DNA of 64,000 nt, from assembly GCF_958979055.1 (NCBI RefSeq), contig NC_084894.1:28095616-28159615 (forward strand), read 5' to 3'. Origin of the DNA: Alnus glutinosa (Eukaryota > Streptophyta > Magnoliopsida > Fagales > Betulaceae). Position numbers and translations under genes: made by a program. Below are positions 12,606-23,955 of the stretch, in pieces. The notes beneath the pieces were generated by a model. The model saw nothing but the letters and a program-made list of their open reading frames with translations, had not been told where the DNA came from and did no database searches. Positions within the stretch are counted from its first letter, which is position 1, and every line of letters starts with the position of its first letter.

Positions 12606-13680
12606 TATATGAAGTCAATTAATGTATATTGACACGTCTTTTAAAAAATTTAAATAATGTATAACTATATATACTATTAGATATATCAATTCTAAATTGA
12701 TATGAACACATGCACTTTAAATTTAACTATAAAATAAATACTATCCCGTCTATTATTTGAAATGGATAGAATCCCTGTCCCATTTATATATACCATTATA
12801 ATCACAACCCCTCATTTAACATATTATAAATATAAGTAGTGAACATGAAGACTAAGGGGTTCAAATTAGTCAATAAAGACCCATAAACAATAAGTTAATA
12901 GTATAACTATTTCTTACGGATTTACAATAAATAAAATATAAATAGTGATATTATTAACTTTATATGATAATAACTTAATTTACATGTCAAAAAAAAAAAA
13001 AAAAAAAACTTAATTTAGCTCGGTGATAAACTTGGTCAAGTTTGACTCGTATCAAAATAAAACAACATCAACCAAACTTAAACTTTTGTTACTTATTTTG
13101 ACTCTCGACTCAATTACAACCTCAAGAGATATATATGATTTTTGGCCTTTTAATGCTAATTAATAAAAAGAGCATACAGTCGGGTATTTTTGGGTCCCTC
13201 CTATATAATATGTTTGTGCAATTTTCTTGTTGGTTAATTAATTAATATATTGTCAATAAAGAAAATGAAGAATCTGAATTTAAATGTAATTTAATTAGCC
13301 GGCCGGCAATTATTACTATATAGTGGAAACAAGATGCCCGAGGCTATAACATACATATTACATACCTTCAAAAAATAAAAATAAAAACAAAACAAACATA
13401 CAGATTACGCACATGGTGAATCGGTGATGAAGCTTTTTTAATTATATGGTTGAATCAAAAATTTCATATATATGGAAATTCTTCCTTCGTTTAGGTTTAA
13501 TGTCTTGATTGACGGGACGGTTGCAACTTGCCAAAAAGCAAATCCATTAATATATATATATATATAAGAAAAAAGAAAAAAGAAAAAGAAAAAAAAAAAA
13601 AAAAAAGATTTCCTTTGAGTAACTTAATTTGAAACGAAAAGGTATATCGGCATGGTAATTCTCCTTTGTAAGTTCTCATC
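12606..13680. other. Intergenic upstream of the bHLH-like gene
   Basis: AT-rich, with an A-run at 12989-13007, a TA tract at about 13552-13566 and purine A-runs at 13567-13605. No gene is visible. The last few hundred bases presumably contain the promoter of the following gene. Confidence 0.5.
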
Positions 13681-13682
13681 CC

Positions 13683-13690
13683 TATTTAAA
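13683..13690 (+). promoter_or_regulatory. TATA-like box of the bHLH-like gene
   Basis: TATTTAAA lies 55 bp upstream of the predicted start codon at 13745. A (GA)n tract at about 13720-13741 would fall in the short 5' leader. The position suits a core promoter, but the transcription start is not demonstrated. Confidence 0.45.
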
Positions 13691-13744
13691 CAGCTACCAG
13701 GTCACCTAATTATATTCACAGAGAGAGAGAGAGAGAGAGAGGCT

Positions 13745-14573
13745 ATGGTTTCTAGGAAGCACAAGAGAGCAGCCATTTACAAGAAGCTGCAATTGCTTCG
13801 TTCCATCACCAACTCTCGTGGGGTAATTCTCTAATTAATATATAATTTCTTAATGTCATCACAGTCATCATCGTCACCGCCTCTTCTTTTTCTCTTTAAA
13901 CCTTTAGTTTTAACTCTGATATTAATCATCCATATCCATTTAAGACCAGTTTAAACTTCGATTTAATTTTCTTGGTCTTATATATATATGTTAGTCTGTA
14001 GTTCATCTCCTTGATTCATCATCCTTGGTCTTATATTTACATATATTTATATATATGTGCAGCACAGTAAAACCTCGATTATATTAGATGCATCGAAGTA
14101 CATAGAAGATCTAAAGCGAAAGATAGATGTAATGAATCATCAAGATATTGCCACGGCAGAGGACACCGACATCCAAGCTTCGTTGCCTTTGGTAGAATAT
14201 ATATTCTGATTTCTGAGCCAGACATGTTGCATTAATTCTTCAATTAATCAACTCTAAATATTGCATGGGATCTTGTTAATTAGTTAGTTAATTAACCACT
14301 TATCTATGTGTATTAATTGCAGCGGCTTAGAGTGGAAGCCCAAGAAAAGGGTTTTCTGATTGAGGTGGTGGCTGAAAGGAGTTGTTGTGGGTTGCTTGTT
14401 TACATATTGGAAGCCTTTGAAGAGCTGGGCCTTGATGTTCGCCAAGCTAGGGTTTCTTGTTCAGACAGCTTCCATTTAGAAGCCATTGCAGACAAAGTAA
14501 GAAAATTGTTTAGACAGCTTCCATTGAGTATGCACGTGTGCTGTCATTTTAGCACACGTGCATACTCTTCACA

Positions 14574-14608
<35 letters not shown>

Positions 14609-14784
14609 ACATATATAGATCACGTGCTTTCATGCAGTATTACTACTTGATGTTGAACCCGAATTTGATGATGTTCCAGGATAGCCATGGACCTGATGAT
14701 GATGATCAGATTGACGCTAAAGTGGTGAAACAAGCGGTTCTGCAAGCTATTCAAAACTGGAGTGAGATTAGCGAGCAAAAATAA
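13745..14784 (+). CDS. Atypical bHLH protein with C-terminal ACT-like domain
   Basis: Four exons, all split in phase 0: 13745-13822, 14063-14191, 14323-14496 and 14680-14784, giving 161 residues. The N-terminus MVSRKHKRAAIYKKLQLLR followed by SITNS and KTSIILDASKYIEDLK matches the basic-helix-loop-helix region of a small plant family. Exon 3 (residues 70-127: GFLIEVVAERSCCGLLVYIL...EELGLDV) is the ACT-like dimerisation fold, and exon 4 supplies the conserved end VVKQAVLQAIQNWSE. Such proteins act in the nucleus, probably as dimerising regulators. The basic region carries Lys where I expect the E-box-reading Glu in relatives (SRKHKR for SREHKR), so direct DNA binding is doubtful. The start is the ATG after a GA-rich leader. 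Exon 4 is in frame with exon 3 across an intron with no stop codon. Confidence 0.85.
14526..14567. repeat. Perfect 17-bp inverted repeat with G-boxes in bHLH intron 3
   Basis: GAGTATGCACGTGTGCT (14526-14542) is followed by an 8-base loop and by its exact reverse complement at 14551-14567. Each arm holds CACGTG, the G-box recognised by many bHLH and bZIP factors; a third CACGTG occurs near 14621. The hairpin lies in the 183-base intron 14497-14679. Confidence 0.9.
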
Positions 14785-15930
14785 TAAAGCGAGATCTTCT
14801 TTAATTAATTTGTTGATCGATCAGTTTGGGTGGTAGAGATGAAGTTCTGTAGTGTACGGGGGTTACTCTTTTACATATATATCATATATATATGTAGCTG
14901 ATTGCCAATGATCCAGAGAAATCCAAACGTACGGCAGACATATATCTATGATATCGATCATGACAACATGTGAGTGAAATTGTTTTTTTCACGTGTCATG
15001 AGATCGATGCAACATGCAGCAGGAACAAATGTTAAAAGGAACTTAAACAAAAGAAAATAATGTGGTTAGTTACTCCACCCCTTTCCCAATTTCCTTCACT
15101 CACATGCTAGATTAATTACTTTTTAACTCATTTAGAAAAAAAGTAATGCTACTCTTCGCATTAATTTCACACCGGCCGGTTGAAAGTATGTAAGAAATGG
15201 CTTTAGATGGTGTGTATATATAGAGGCTAGGTCGTCGGACGTATTTGATCAATCAATTACAGAAGCAATGGGATTAATGTTTGGTTGAGAATGGAATGTT
15301 TTCTTATTAATCGATTAGCCAGATGTTAGCATGATTCAGTATCAATTAACTCAAGGTTAAAAAGTAATGGGGTTTAAACTACCACTTAAAAGATAATTGG
15401 AGTAATTTGAAGTTTGTTAGAATATTAATTAAATTATTAAAATTTGTCCTTAATTTCCTATTTGGAATAAATACGATGATTTAACACAGTAATATGTCAT
15501 TTAGCTAGATTATTGGAGAGCTATTAACCTAGCGGTGCTATTTCACATATAATTAAGAAGCATAGGTATATATGATCTTTAGGTTCAAGGGCGCCCCCAT
15601 TTTGTTTTGTTAGGTTTTATGTTTTTGGCAATTTCAATTTTAGAACTTGTTAATTTGTAAGTCTAATATTACGATCCAAGTCGGTTCAAAATGAGGTTAA
15701 AAAAACTAGGGTTAAATTAATGAAGAGCAGAATGGCTTGTTTGCAATATAGTTACCAACTATATGGCCTTCAATCGAGGCAATTTTCAAACTTCAGCGTA
15801 CAAGTCAAAATGTGTCGATCGTAAGCATGTTTGAATGAGGTTCGAACGAGAGCATGAAGATAATTCAAGACCAAGTTCTAGAATGCTTCGATGCAATCAT
15901 GATATGAAGATCGTTCATATAGAGTGCTCA
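14785..15930. other. Intergenic downstream of the bHLH-like gene
   Basis: The first few hundred bases probably include the 3' UTR. The remainder is AT-rich without genes. Phrases such as GTTTGAATGAGGTTCGAACGAG near 15830 have counterparts (partly inverted) beyond the retrotransposon near 21600-21740, so the retrotransposon seems to have landed in an older repeat. Confidence 0.5.
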
Positions 15931-15937
15931 AGACTTT

Positions 15938-15939
<2 letters not shown>

Positions 15940-15973
<34 letters not shown>

Positions 15974-16395
15974 TGAAGGAAGATGAGTAATCTAGAAGAG
16001 TAGAGTTTTGTGAGTTCAGTCTTTGCACGTGGCGTAAGATGACAGCTCCTTTTGATGATGCGATCCAGGTGGATCCCATTCTGGGTGTCCTAAACGGTGC
16101 ATTGTGGAGAATAGAGGCAATGCGTTTTATGCTTTGTTCAGTGTCGTTTTATGCTTGTCGTTTTATACCTATTTTATGCGCTTAAGGGATCCTGTTATAA
16201 AGGTCAGTATATAAGGCCTATTATGAGAAGGGTTAGGTATCGGAAGAATTGTTAAGCTAACAATGGAGGGAAGGCAGACTTGAATTTGCCGTATCCAAGC
16301 TTTTCTGCTATTTCTATGAAATTCCAGTGACAATTTCTACTCATCATCATCTCAAATTCACTATAAATACCTAAAGCACCATTATACCTGTTACA
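15940..16395 (+). repeat. 5' LTR, missing its head
   Basis: From about 15965 to 16395 it aligns without net length change to 21121-21551. The first 48 bases of the 3' LTR (21073-21120) have no counterpart; their place is taken by a (GA)n microsatellite at about 15939-15968. It ends TGTTACA. A promoter-like TATATAAGG lies near 16209, as in the 3' copy. Confidence 0.85.
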
Positions 16396-16397
16396 AT

Positions 16398-16411
16398 TGG
16401 TATCAAGAGCC
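16398..16411 (+). other. Retrotransposon primer-binding site
   Basis: TGGTATCAAGAGCC starts two bases after the 5' LTR. It resembles the usual plant initiator-methionine tRNA primer site TGGTATCAGAGCC with one extra A. Confidence 0.7.
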
Positions 16412-16493
16412 AATCAATCCCCACCCATTGCTTCCTTTTCTACCCAATTTTTTTTTCTCCACTCTTGCGCTTATGCAAACCTGCGCCGCAACA

Positions 16494-17490
16494 ATGGCGG
16501 ACCACTCCCAGCAACTGAAGGAATTACATGATGGAATGGCGTAGATTCGGGGCGACATGGCCTCCTCTCATGATCTGAACGCCGCTATGCTCTCTATCGA
16601 GTCTCAAATCCAGCGTCTCTATGATTTGGTTCTCGCCAAATCCGGCCAGAGCAATGATAAGGACCCTCTGATTAATTTTGGTTCTTTTAACAATCATCTG
16701 GGTATGGGGGAAACTTCTTACTAGGAGGGCTCCACCTCCGGTGAAGGGATTATTAAGGCCAAAACTGTCTGTCTGGATTTTTCCTGCTTTGAGGGAGAGG
16801 ACCCAGAGACGTGGAGTTGTCGTGCTAAGCAATTCTTCAATTTCTATAACACCCCGCCCAATCACTGCATTTCCATTTCCTCCTTCCACATGGATGGAAG
16901 TGCCCTTGTTTGGTTCCGGGAGCTCCGAGCTAGTAACTCTGTCACCACGTGGGAGGAGTTTGTGAGTGCCATGCAAATTAGATTCGGCCGCAGTTCTTAT
17001 GACGACACTATGGAAACCCTGTGCAAACTCAAACAAGTAGGCACTCTGGATGAGTATAAGAATTTGCTTGATACCTTTGCCCTCAAGGTTCAACTCCTAC
17101 CGGAAGAACACAAACTCAGCTGCTTCTTATGCGGCCTCCTTGATGAAATCCAAGTCTCTGTTCGGATGTTCAACCCCAAAACCCTTGTGGACGCTTACTC
17201 CTTGGGGCGAATGCAGGAAGACTGTGTTCTCACTTACCGGAGGACAACTTGCTCTACTTGGAACTCCTCTCAATTTCAGCAGTCACGTTTTGGTTGGTCT
17301 ACTAATTTACCAGCGGGAGCTGCTAAGGGAAATTTTTTCTCTAATCCTACTCGGGCTCCTAGCCCAGATCCTCATCGGCCACCCTCTCTGGCTCAACCAG
17401 GCTCGGGTCATGTGCCAAAGGGCAATCTTAACCCGGCCCAGGCCTTAATTCCAGTCCAAAAAATTACTCGGGCCCATATGGATGAACGAT
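16494..17490 (+). pseudogene. Broken gag of the Ty3/gypsy element
   Basis: A frame beginning at ATG 16494 is interrupted by TAG at 16542, by another in-frame stop near 16720 and by TGA at 17488-17490. Between them is a typical retrotransposon gag core (CFEGEDPETWSCRAKQFFNF, then a W-rich ...ALVWFRELR segment). Just past the last stop, in the same frame, a zinc-knuckle-like CYTC...GHVC remnant follows. It would have formed the capsid of the element; it is not functional now. Confidence 0.85.
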
Positions 17491-20400
17491 GACAGAAGGG
17501 CTTATGTTACACCTGCGATTCCCGCTGGAGTCGTGGCCACGTGTGCGTTTCTCCTAAACTGTTCCTTGTTACCATTGTGGAGGATGGGGACACTGCCCCT
17601 GTGCCAGATACTCCCACTGTGGAAGAGGACCCGGGCGAGTTCTTTCTCGAGGAATTTCTCGAGATCTCCCTCAACGCCATCACTGGCACCCCTAGCCTAA
17701 CCACGATGCACATTGTTCGCTTCCTTAAGCTCCATTCAGTGGTCATTTTAATTGACTCGGGCAGGACGCACAATTTTGTGGATACTAAATTGGCTGCCAC
17801 CTTTGGTTTACATCCTCTGTGTAAATATGCAATTAAGGTCCAAATTGCCAATGGGCAGGAGATTGTCAACCTTGGCCGCAGTAAGGAAGTTGAGAGGTCA
17901 AAATGCAAGGCCATGCTTTCCGGACTGACTTGTTTATTTTACCTTTGGCTGGGTGCGACATGGTATTAGGAATCCATTGGCTTCAAACATTGGGGCCTAT
18001 CTTGTGGGATTTTACAAAGCTTCAAATGGAGTTTTCATACAATGGGGTTCCTTGTCTTTTGCAAGGGTTACAAACCGGTCCAGCTCTTCACTTGACCGAG
18101 GTTGAGGGTTTCAAACTTCCTAAGCATGAACGCAAAGGATTTTTGCTCTAACCACAAGGCTGTCCGGCCTAGTGCTTGACCCTTTCTGGGCCAGCCCACC
18201 CCAGCCCCTCGCCCCATGTGGTTCCCCCACCACTGTCTGAGACTCTTAAGTAGTTTGAAGATGTATTTCAAGAGCCTACCGGATTGCCTCCCCGACGCCT
18301 ACACGACCACTCCATCCCTCTCCAGGAGGGTGCATCTCCAGTCTCGGTTCGCCCTTATCGATACCCCTTTTATCAAAAGGAGGAGATCAAGAAAATTGTC
18401 CAAGAACTCCTACACTCGGGAGTAATCCGGCCAAGCCACAGCCCCTTTTCTTCCCCAGTGCTGCTGGTTCGCAAGGCGGATGGCACGTGGCGCATGTGCA
18501 TGGACTATAGAGCCCTTAATCAGGTCATAGTTAAAGACAAGTTCCCAATCTCGGTAGTGGATGAGCTCTTAGATGAACTCTGTGGCGCACAGATTTTTTC
18601 TAAACTAGATTTGAGGTCCGGGTACCACCAGATTCGAGTGGTGGACACCGATATTCCTAAGACGGCCTTTCGGACTCACGAGGGGCATTATGAATTTCTG
18701 GTTATGCCCTTTGGGCTCACCAATGCCCCCTCCACATTCCAAGGTCAAATGAACAGTGTTTTTCAACCTTACTTGCGGAAGTTCAGTCTGGTTTTCTTTG
18801 ATGATATCCTCATCTACAGCAAGGATATGCAGTCCCACATCCAACACTTATCCCTAGCCCTCGCTCTCTTGCGGCAAAACCAATTGTTTGTTAAGCTCTC
18901 TAAGTGCAAGTTTGGCTGCTCGGAGGTTGAGTATTTGGGCCATATCGTTTCTGCCAATGGAGTTTGTGTAGACCCCGGGAAAATTCAAGCCATGATTGAC
19001 TGGCCTTTTCCCAAATCTGTCAAAGCCTTGCGGGGTTTTTGGGGCTCACGGGATACTACCGAAAGTTCATCAAAGGCTATGGGTCCATTGTTGCCCCTTT
19101 GACCAACATATTGAAACAGAATTCTTTTACGTGGTCCCCTGCAAGTCAAGCCGTGTTTGAATCCTTGAAGCGGGTGATCACACAGGCACCCGTCCTTGCC
19201 CTACCTAATTTCTCTCAGCCGTTTATCATAGAATGTGATGCTAGCTGCCTAGGTATTGGGGTTGTCCTTATCAAGGGAAATCGGCCTGTAGCCTACCTCA
19301 ATTAAGCTCTTAAGGGGAAATCAGTCCACATATCTACTTATGAGCGGGAGCTCTTTGCCTTGGTCAAAGCTATCCAAAAATGGCGGCCCTACCTCTTGGG
19401 GAAACCATTTATTGTTCGCACCGACTAGCAAAGCTTTAAATTCCAGCTGGAGCAGAAGGTAGGCACTCCTTTCCAACAGAAATGGCTGACCAAACTCATT
19501 GGGTACGATTTTCTCGTGGAGTATAAGAAAGGGGTCGAGAATAGGGTTGCGGATGCACTCTCTAGGAAGGACTTTGAACCACCCGACATTCAGTTATCTC
19601 TCTTATCTATCCCCACGGCTAGTTGGGTAGAGGACTTAAGGAGCCAATACCAAGAGGATGATGCGCTTAAGAACCTCTTGGTTCAATGGCATCGGCATGA
19701 ATTGGACACCTGCAAATACTCTCCACGTGACAACCTCCTCTTATACAAAAACAAGCTCTTACTGGGTCAATCCCCTACATTAAAGGCTCAGATTCTTCTT
19801 TATGTTCACAGTGATCCCCACTCAGGGCACTCGGGTTATGAGAAGACACTGCATCGGGCTAAAAGGGACATCTATTGGAAGGGCATGCGCAAGGATATTA
19901 AGCACTTCATTCGGGAATGCGATGTGTGCCAACAGACAAAGCACGAGAACACCTCCCCAGTAGGCTTGCTACAGCCCTTGCCAATTCCTACACGGGTGTG
20001 GATCGACATCTCACTAGACTTTGTGAAAGGCCTCCTTATCTCTAGGGGTCACTCGGTCATTTTGGTGGTGGTCGATCGACTGTCTAAGTACAGTCATTTT
20101 GTCTCCCTCCCTCATCCCTACACTGCAGCCACTATGGCCCAGCTATTCATCGCCAACATCTTTAAATTACACGGGATGCCTTAATCTATTATTTATGATC
20201 AGGATACGACTTTCACAAGTCTCTTTTGGCACGAACTCTTTCGTCCACAGGTTACTTCCCTACGGTTCAGTACCAGCTATCATCCACAGACGGATGGCCA
20301 GACGAAAATCGTCAATAAGTGCCTCGAAAAACTATCTCCGATGTTTCACCCATGATAGCCCTAAGCATTGGACAATGTGGCTTCCTTGGGCGGAATACTG

Positions 20401-21057
20401 GATCAACACAACCTGGCATTCCTCTACCCACATGACCCCCTTTGAGGCGGTATATGGTGTTCCACCACCTTGACTCCTAAACTATATTCCCGGCACCACC
20501 TGGGTTGAGGCCGTGGAGGAGGTGTTGCACAATCGGGAGCAAATCCTCGGCCTCCTCCAGCAAAACATGCATCTGGCACAAAACCGAATGAAGAAAAATG
20601 CAGACTTGCACAAAACAGAGAGACAATTACAAATCGGGCAGCAAGTGCACCTCTGGCTCCAACCTTATCGCCAGTCTTCGGTTGCTTACTGACGTGCACT
20701 CAAACTGGCCCTCCGCTTCTATGGGCTGTTTCTGGTCGTCCGCAAGGTCGGGACGGTGGCTTATGAGCTGGATCTTCCCCCTGATACCGGCATCCATCGT
20801 GTCTTCCATGTTTCGCAGCTCAAGCCCAAATTGGGCTCGGCCTCTATCGTTATTCCGAAGCTTCCTTCAGTCGATGGTAATGGTGCTCCTTGACCTGAAC
20901 CAGCCGCAATCCTGGACCGCCATGTTCGTTCGAAAAATCACCGCCCTCTCACCGAGCTCTTGATCCGTTGGGAGGGCCAATTAGCGAATGACGCCACCTG
21001 GGAAGAGTTTATTGCGTTGAAGGACGCCTACCCACACCTTGTGAGCAAGGTGTTTTG
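17491..21057 (+). pseudogene. Broken pol: protease, RT, RNase H, integrase, chromodomain
   Basis: Domains in order: an aspartic protease core VILIDSGRTHNFVDT (about 17742; Arg replaces the usual Ser/Thr after DSG); reverse transcriptase from about 18340 with [28 protein letters not shown] and the catalytic [10 protein letters not shown]; RNase H from about 19190 (FIIECDAS); integrase from about 19820, with a zinc-binding H...H...CDVCQQTK segment and the catalytic core starting at WIDISLDF; and a chromodomain-like tail LIRWEGQLANDATWEEF near 20962. Breaks include a frameshift near 17940, a stop at about 18151, a frameshift near 19030, stops at about 19303, 19427 and 20181, an extra A near 20330, and later stops. 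No product of this region can be functional. Confidence 0.9.
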
Positions 21058-21070
21058 AAAAGAGAGAGGT
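21057..21070 (+). other. Polypurine tract
   Basis: An A/G run (AAAAGAGAGAGG) lies directly before the TG that opens the 3' LTR, the expected plus-strand primer site. Confidence 0.7.
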
Positions 21071-21072
21071 AT

Positions 21073-21551
21073 TGTCATGGGTCGATTGAAAGTTGGAAGC
21101 TTGAAGTTTTGGGAGAGAAAGAGAGTAGACGAAGGAAGATGAGTAACCTAGAAGAGTAGAGTTTTGTGAGTTCAGTCATTGCACGTGGCATAAGAGGACA
21201 TCTCCTTTTGATGATGCGATTCAGCTGGATACAGTTCTGGGTGTCCTAAACGGTGCGTTGAGGAGAATAGAGGCAGTGCGTTTTATGCTTTGTTCAATGT
21301 TGTTTTATGCTTGTTGTTTTATACCTATTTTATGCGTTTAAGGGATCTTGTTGTAAAGGTCAGTATATAAGGCCTATTATGAGAAGGGTTAGGTATCGGA
21401 AGAATTGTTAAGCTAACAATGGAGGGAAGGCAGCGTCGAACTTGCCATATCCAAGCTTTTCTGCTATTTTTATGAAATTCCAGTGACAAGTTCTACTCAT
21501 TATCATCTCAAATTCACTGTAAACACCTAAAGCACCATTATACCTGTTACA
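21073..21551 (+). repeat. 3' LTR (479 bp)
   Basis: Runs from TGTCATGGGTCG to CTGTTACA, with TG...CA ends, and contains TATATAAGG near 21365. It is the more complete of the two LTRs. Confidence 0.88.
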
Positions 21552-21841
21552 GTTTCACAAAGTTTCATAGTAAGCCCCAATCGCTATCACCTTCAAAACT
21601 CGTTTGAACGCGATGACCATAAATCCAAAATAGAAACCCTCTATCACAACCTTGTTCAAACCTCATTCGAACACTGCTATGTGATCTTTTTGAAATCCTA
21701 GTTTTTGTTTGAACGAGACTCACTCTCGTTCAAACGCGATAACCTTAGCCTGTTTTATTTGTTAATCGAGTTGACCTATAAAATATAAGCCACAATTTTC
21801 ATTACACAATGAGGCCATGGTTTATTGTTCTTTAGAGAGAC

Positions 21842-21885
21842 TTGTTATCCCTATGCTTCCATTAATATTCAATTATTCCCTTGAT
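21842..21885 (+). repeat. 44-bp direct repeat, first copy
   Basis: The sequence from TTGTTATCCCTATGC to TTCCCTTGAT recurs without change at 22185-22228, 343 bases downstream. Confidence 0.9.
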
Positions 21886-22184
21886 TTTCATTAAACCACA
21901 CAAACAACTTTTAGTTACCAAAGTTCCGAGTTGTAGATCGATGAGGCTACATAGAAAAAAGGCCAACTAGAACTACTGCGATAGAAAACAAACAAGTCAT
22001 TTGTTGGGTACAATTAGTGAGTGTTTGTTCAAACTCGTTTCAAGTAGAACTTGCTAGACGGTCTTTATTTGAACTCTTAATATTAAATGCTCATCTCTGG
22101 AATATGGTGGATGAGTCATATAATATTACCAGTACTTATTTCAAAAGTTTAAGTTGATATGAAATTGTTGATTTAATCATTTCA

Positions 22185-22228
22185 TTGTTATCCCTATGCT
22201 TCCATTAATATTCAATTATTCCCTTGAT
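22185..22228 (+). repeat. 44-bp direct repeat, second copy
   Basis: Exact copy of 21842-21885. It abuts the CCGC-rich repeat starting at about 22229. Confidence 0.9.
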
Positions 22229-22603
22229 AGCCGCTTACATCCGTTATCCGCATATAATCGATATCCGTTATCCGCATATAACCGCACTCACATATGCGGA
22301 TATCGAATAGCGGATAGTTGATACGATTATTAACCATGTCCACATTCCCTTTATATATTATATATATTTAATTAAATTCACTAAAATGATGTCGTTTTAA
22401 ATTTGATAAGTTTTAGATCTTTATATTAGCCCATTACCTCATATGCAAATAGCAAATAATAACCGTAATAACCGTAATAACCTCGCGGATACAGATAGTA
22501 ATTGTATTATACAGATGCGGATACCTAAAAGTGATAATCACATTATGTGAATATAGATGCAAATATTGCTAATAACCGCATCCGCATTTTCACCTCTATC
22601 AAT
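22229..22603. repeat. CCGC/GCGG-rich dispersed repeat, probably hAT-derived MITE
   Basis: Opens with GCCGCTTACATCCGTTATCCGC and closes with CCGCATCCGCATTTTCACCTCTA. Both flanks are rich in ATCCGCATAT and its complement, so the ends are loosely inverted. The outer TAG...CTA and the phrase TAGAGGTGAAAATGCGG resemble non-autonomous hAT ends. I could not find an 8-bp target duplication. Confidence 0.4.
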
Positions 22604-22614
22604 ACCTTTGTTTT

Positions 22615-22705
22615 GATACCATGTTAAACCACCACATATACCAAAAAACTTAAATTGACAGAAAATAGTTGATTTAATCATTTAATTAATATTCTAGCAA
22701 GTCAA
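22615..22705. repeat. Dispersed TTTAATCATTTAATTAATATTC repeat
   Basis: The block ACCATGTTAAACCACC...TTTAATCATTTAATTAATATTC recurs in related form at about 28490-28560, 28683-28760, 62270 and 62385-62450. It looks like a short, widespread plant repeat; its parent element is not identified here. Confidence 0.5.
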
Positions 22706-23077
22706 ATGCTTGCGTGCATATTTGAACACCACTTCAAATGTCCATTGCTTTAGAAAACTTTTGTTTAATTTTCTTTGGTAATTTTGCTTGACTAAGGTTT
22801 CTTTTAGGATTTTATGCAATAAATCTTTCACATATAAAAAATTTTTAACAAAAAATATTGAACAAAATCAAGTCTTTGGTTGTTTCAAAAGAAGAGTTTA
22901 ATTTTCTTGTTTAATTCTCTCTCTCTCTCTCCCTCCCTCCCTCTTATGGACTTTTATATCATAACAAGTATATTTTTTGCAAGTGTTATCTCATTTTACC
23001 TCCTTAACATTGGTCTAGAAAAATAGTCCGCTAAAATTTATTCTAGAAAAATAAAAGTTTTTTTTTTGGTTATTGAG

Positions 23078-23116
<39 letters not shown>

Positions 23117-23574
23117 CTCACTGGGTCCACTAAATGGTCAAATCGCAATGATGCATCTTGGTTCAAAAGATAGACAATTTGACGCAGCACCTAACGCTGT
23201 ATTTTCAGCAAAACATCTCATGACATTATTGTGCAACCTTTTCATTTTTCAATCAAATAAGACGATCGGAGAATATGATAAGGTGGTGCTCCAAAAAAAA
23301 AAATGAAAATGACATGGTAGTCGAAAACTATGTACAAGTACATTGTTGCTCTGTCGCAAGACTGCTACAATTCGATTGAGTTTTCACTTTTCACGTCGCA
23401 GATGGCATTCATTATTCAAAGGTGTTGACACAGAAAGCAACATAATTAACTTTTACATTGCCTCGCCAAAATACGAAGAAAATAGTTAAATTGAGAGAGA
23501 CAGAGATATTTGAATTAATTAAATAATCAAATTTATCACTTTATATTAAGCAGGGGTCCTGAGTTCACAATTTA

Positions 23575-23955
23575 TTTTAATTAAATATTTCATGCGTTAG
23601 ACCTCATTTAGTTATTTATGTGTTAGATTCAAGTCGTGTCGAGACATAAGTATACGACTATATAGGTTAACTATAACCAACCAATTTAATTAAACTGGTC
23701 AAAACCTTCAATCTTAACCCGCTAATTTTGTGATATGCTCATGTTAGGTTTGCAGGTCGTGTCAAAAATTGTTATTCTTAAATGTCACATGTCGGGTTTA
23801 GGCAATCTCAACTGTTAAGACATGCGTATAAGACTATATAGGTTAATTTTAATCGATCCATTTAATTAAATGGGTCAAACCTCTCAATCCTAATCCACTA
23901 ATTTCGAGTCGGGTTCATGTCGGTTCACGGGTCGGTAACAAATTGTTGACCTAAT
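23575..23955. repeat. Dispersed repeat with internal duplication
   Basis: Two loosely similar halves each contain GACATRNGTATANGACTATATAGGTTAA..., CCATTTAATTAAA and TTCAATCNTAA. The same family lies at 41120-41450. Composition and phrases such as GTCGGGTTCATGTCGGTT suggest a non-autonomous transposon relic. Confidence 0.5.

Larger units (their letters stand above)
15940..21551 (+). mobile_element. Degenerate Ty3/gypsy LTR retrotransposon (chromovirus type)
   Basis: The element has two LTRs, a primer-binding site, gag, a pol order of protease, reverse transcriptase, RNase H, integrase, a C-terminal chromodomain-like tail, and a polypurine tract. Protease before RT and integrase last is the Ty3/gypsy order. 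The chromodomain-like end and total length of about 5.6 kb suggest a chromovirus, perhaps the Reina group. Several nonsense codons and frameshifts make it non-autonomous. The LTRs differ at many sites, so the insertion is old. No clear 5-bp target duplication survives because the head of the 5' LTR is missing. Confidence 0.9.

Noticed and set aside
16524..17093. 189-residue open frame on the minus strand
   Set aside because: It is the antisense shadow of the retrotransposon gag region.
17507..17914. Minus-strand open frame over the protease region
   Set aside because: Antisense shadow of pol; no independent homology.
20424..20699. Minus-strand open frame in the integrase tail
   Set aside because: Shadow of the integrase C-terminal region in the other strand.
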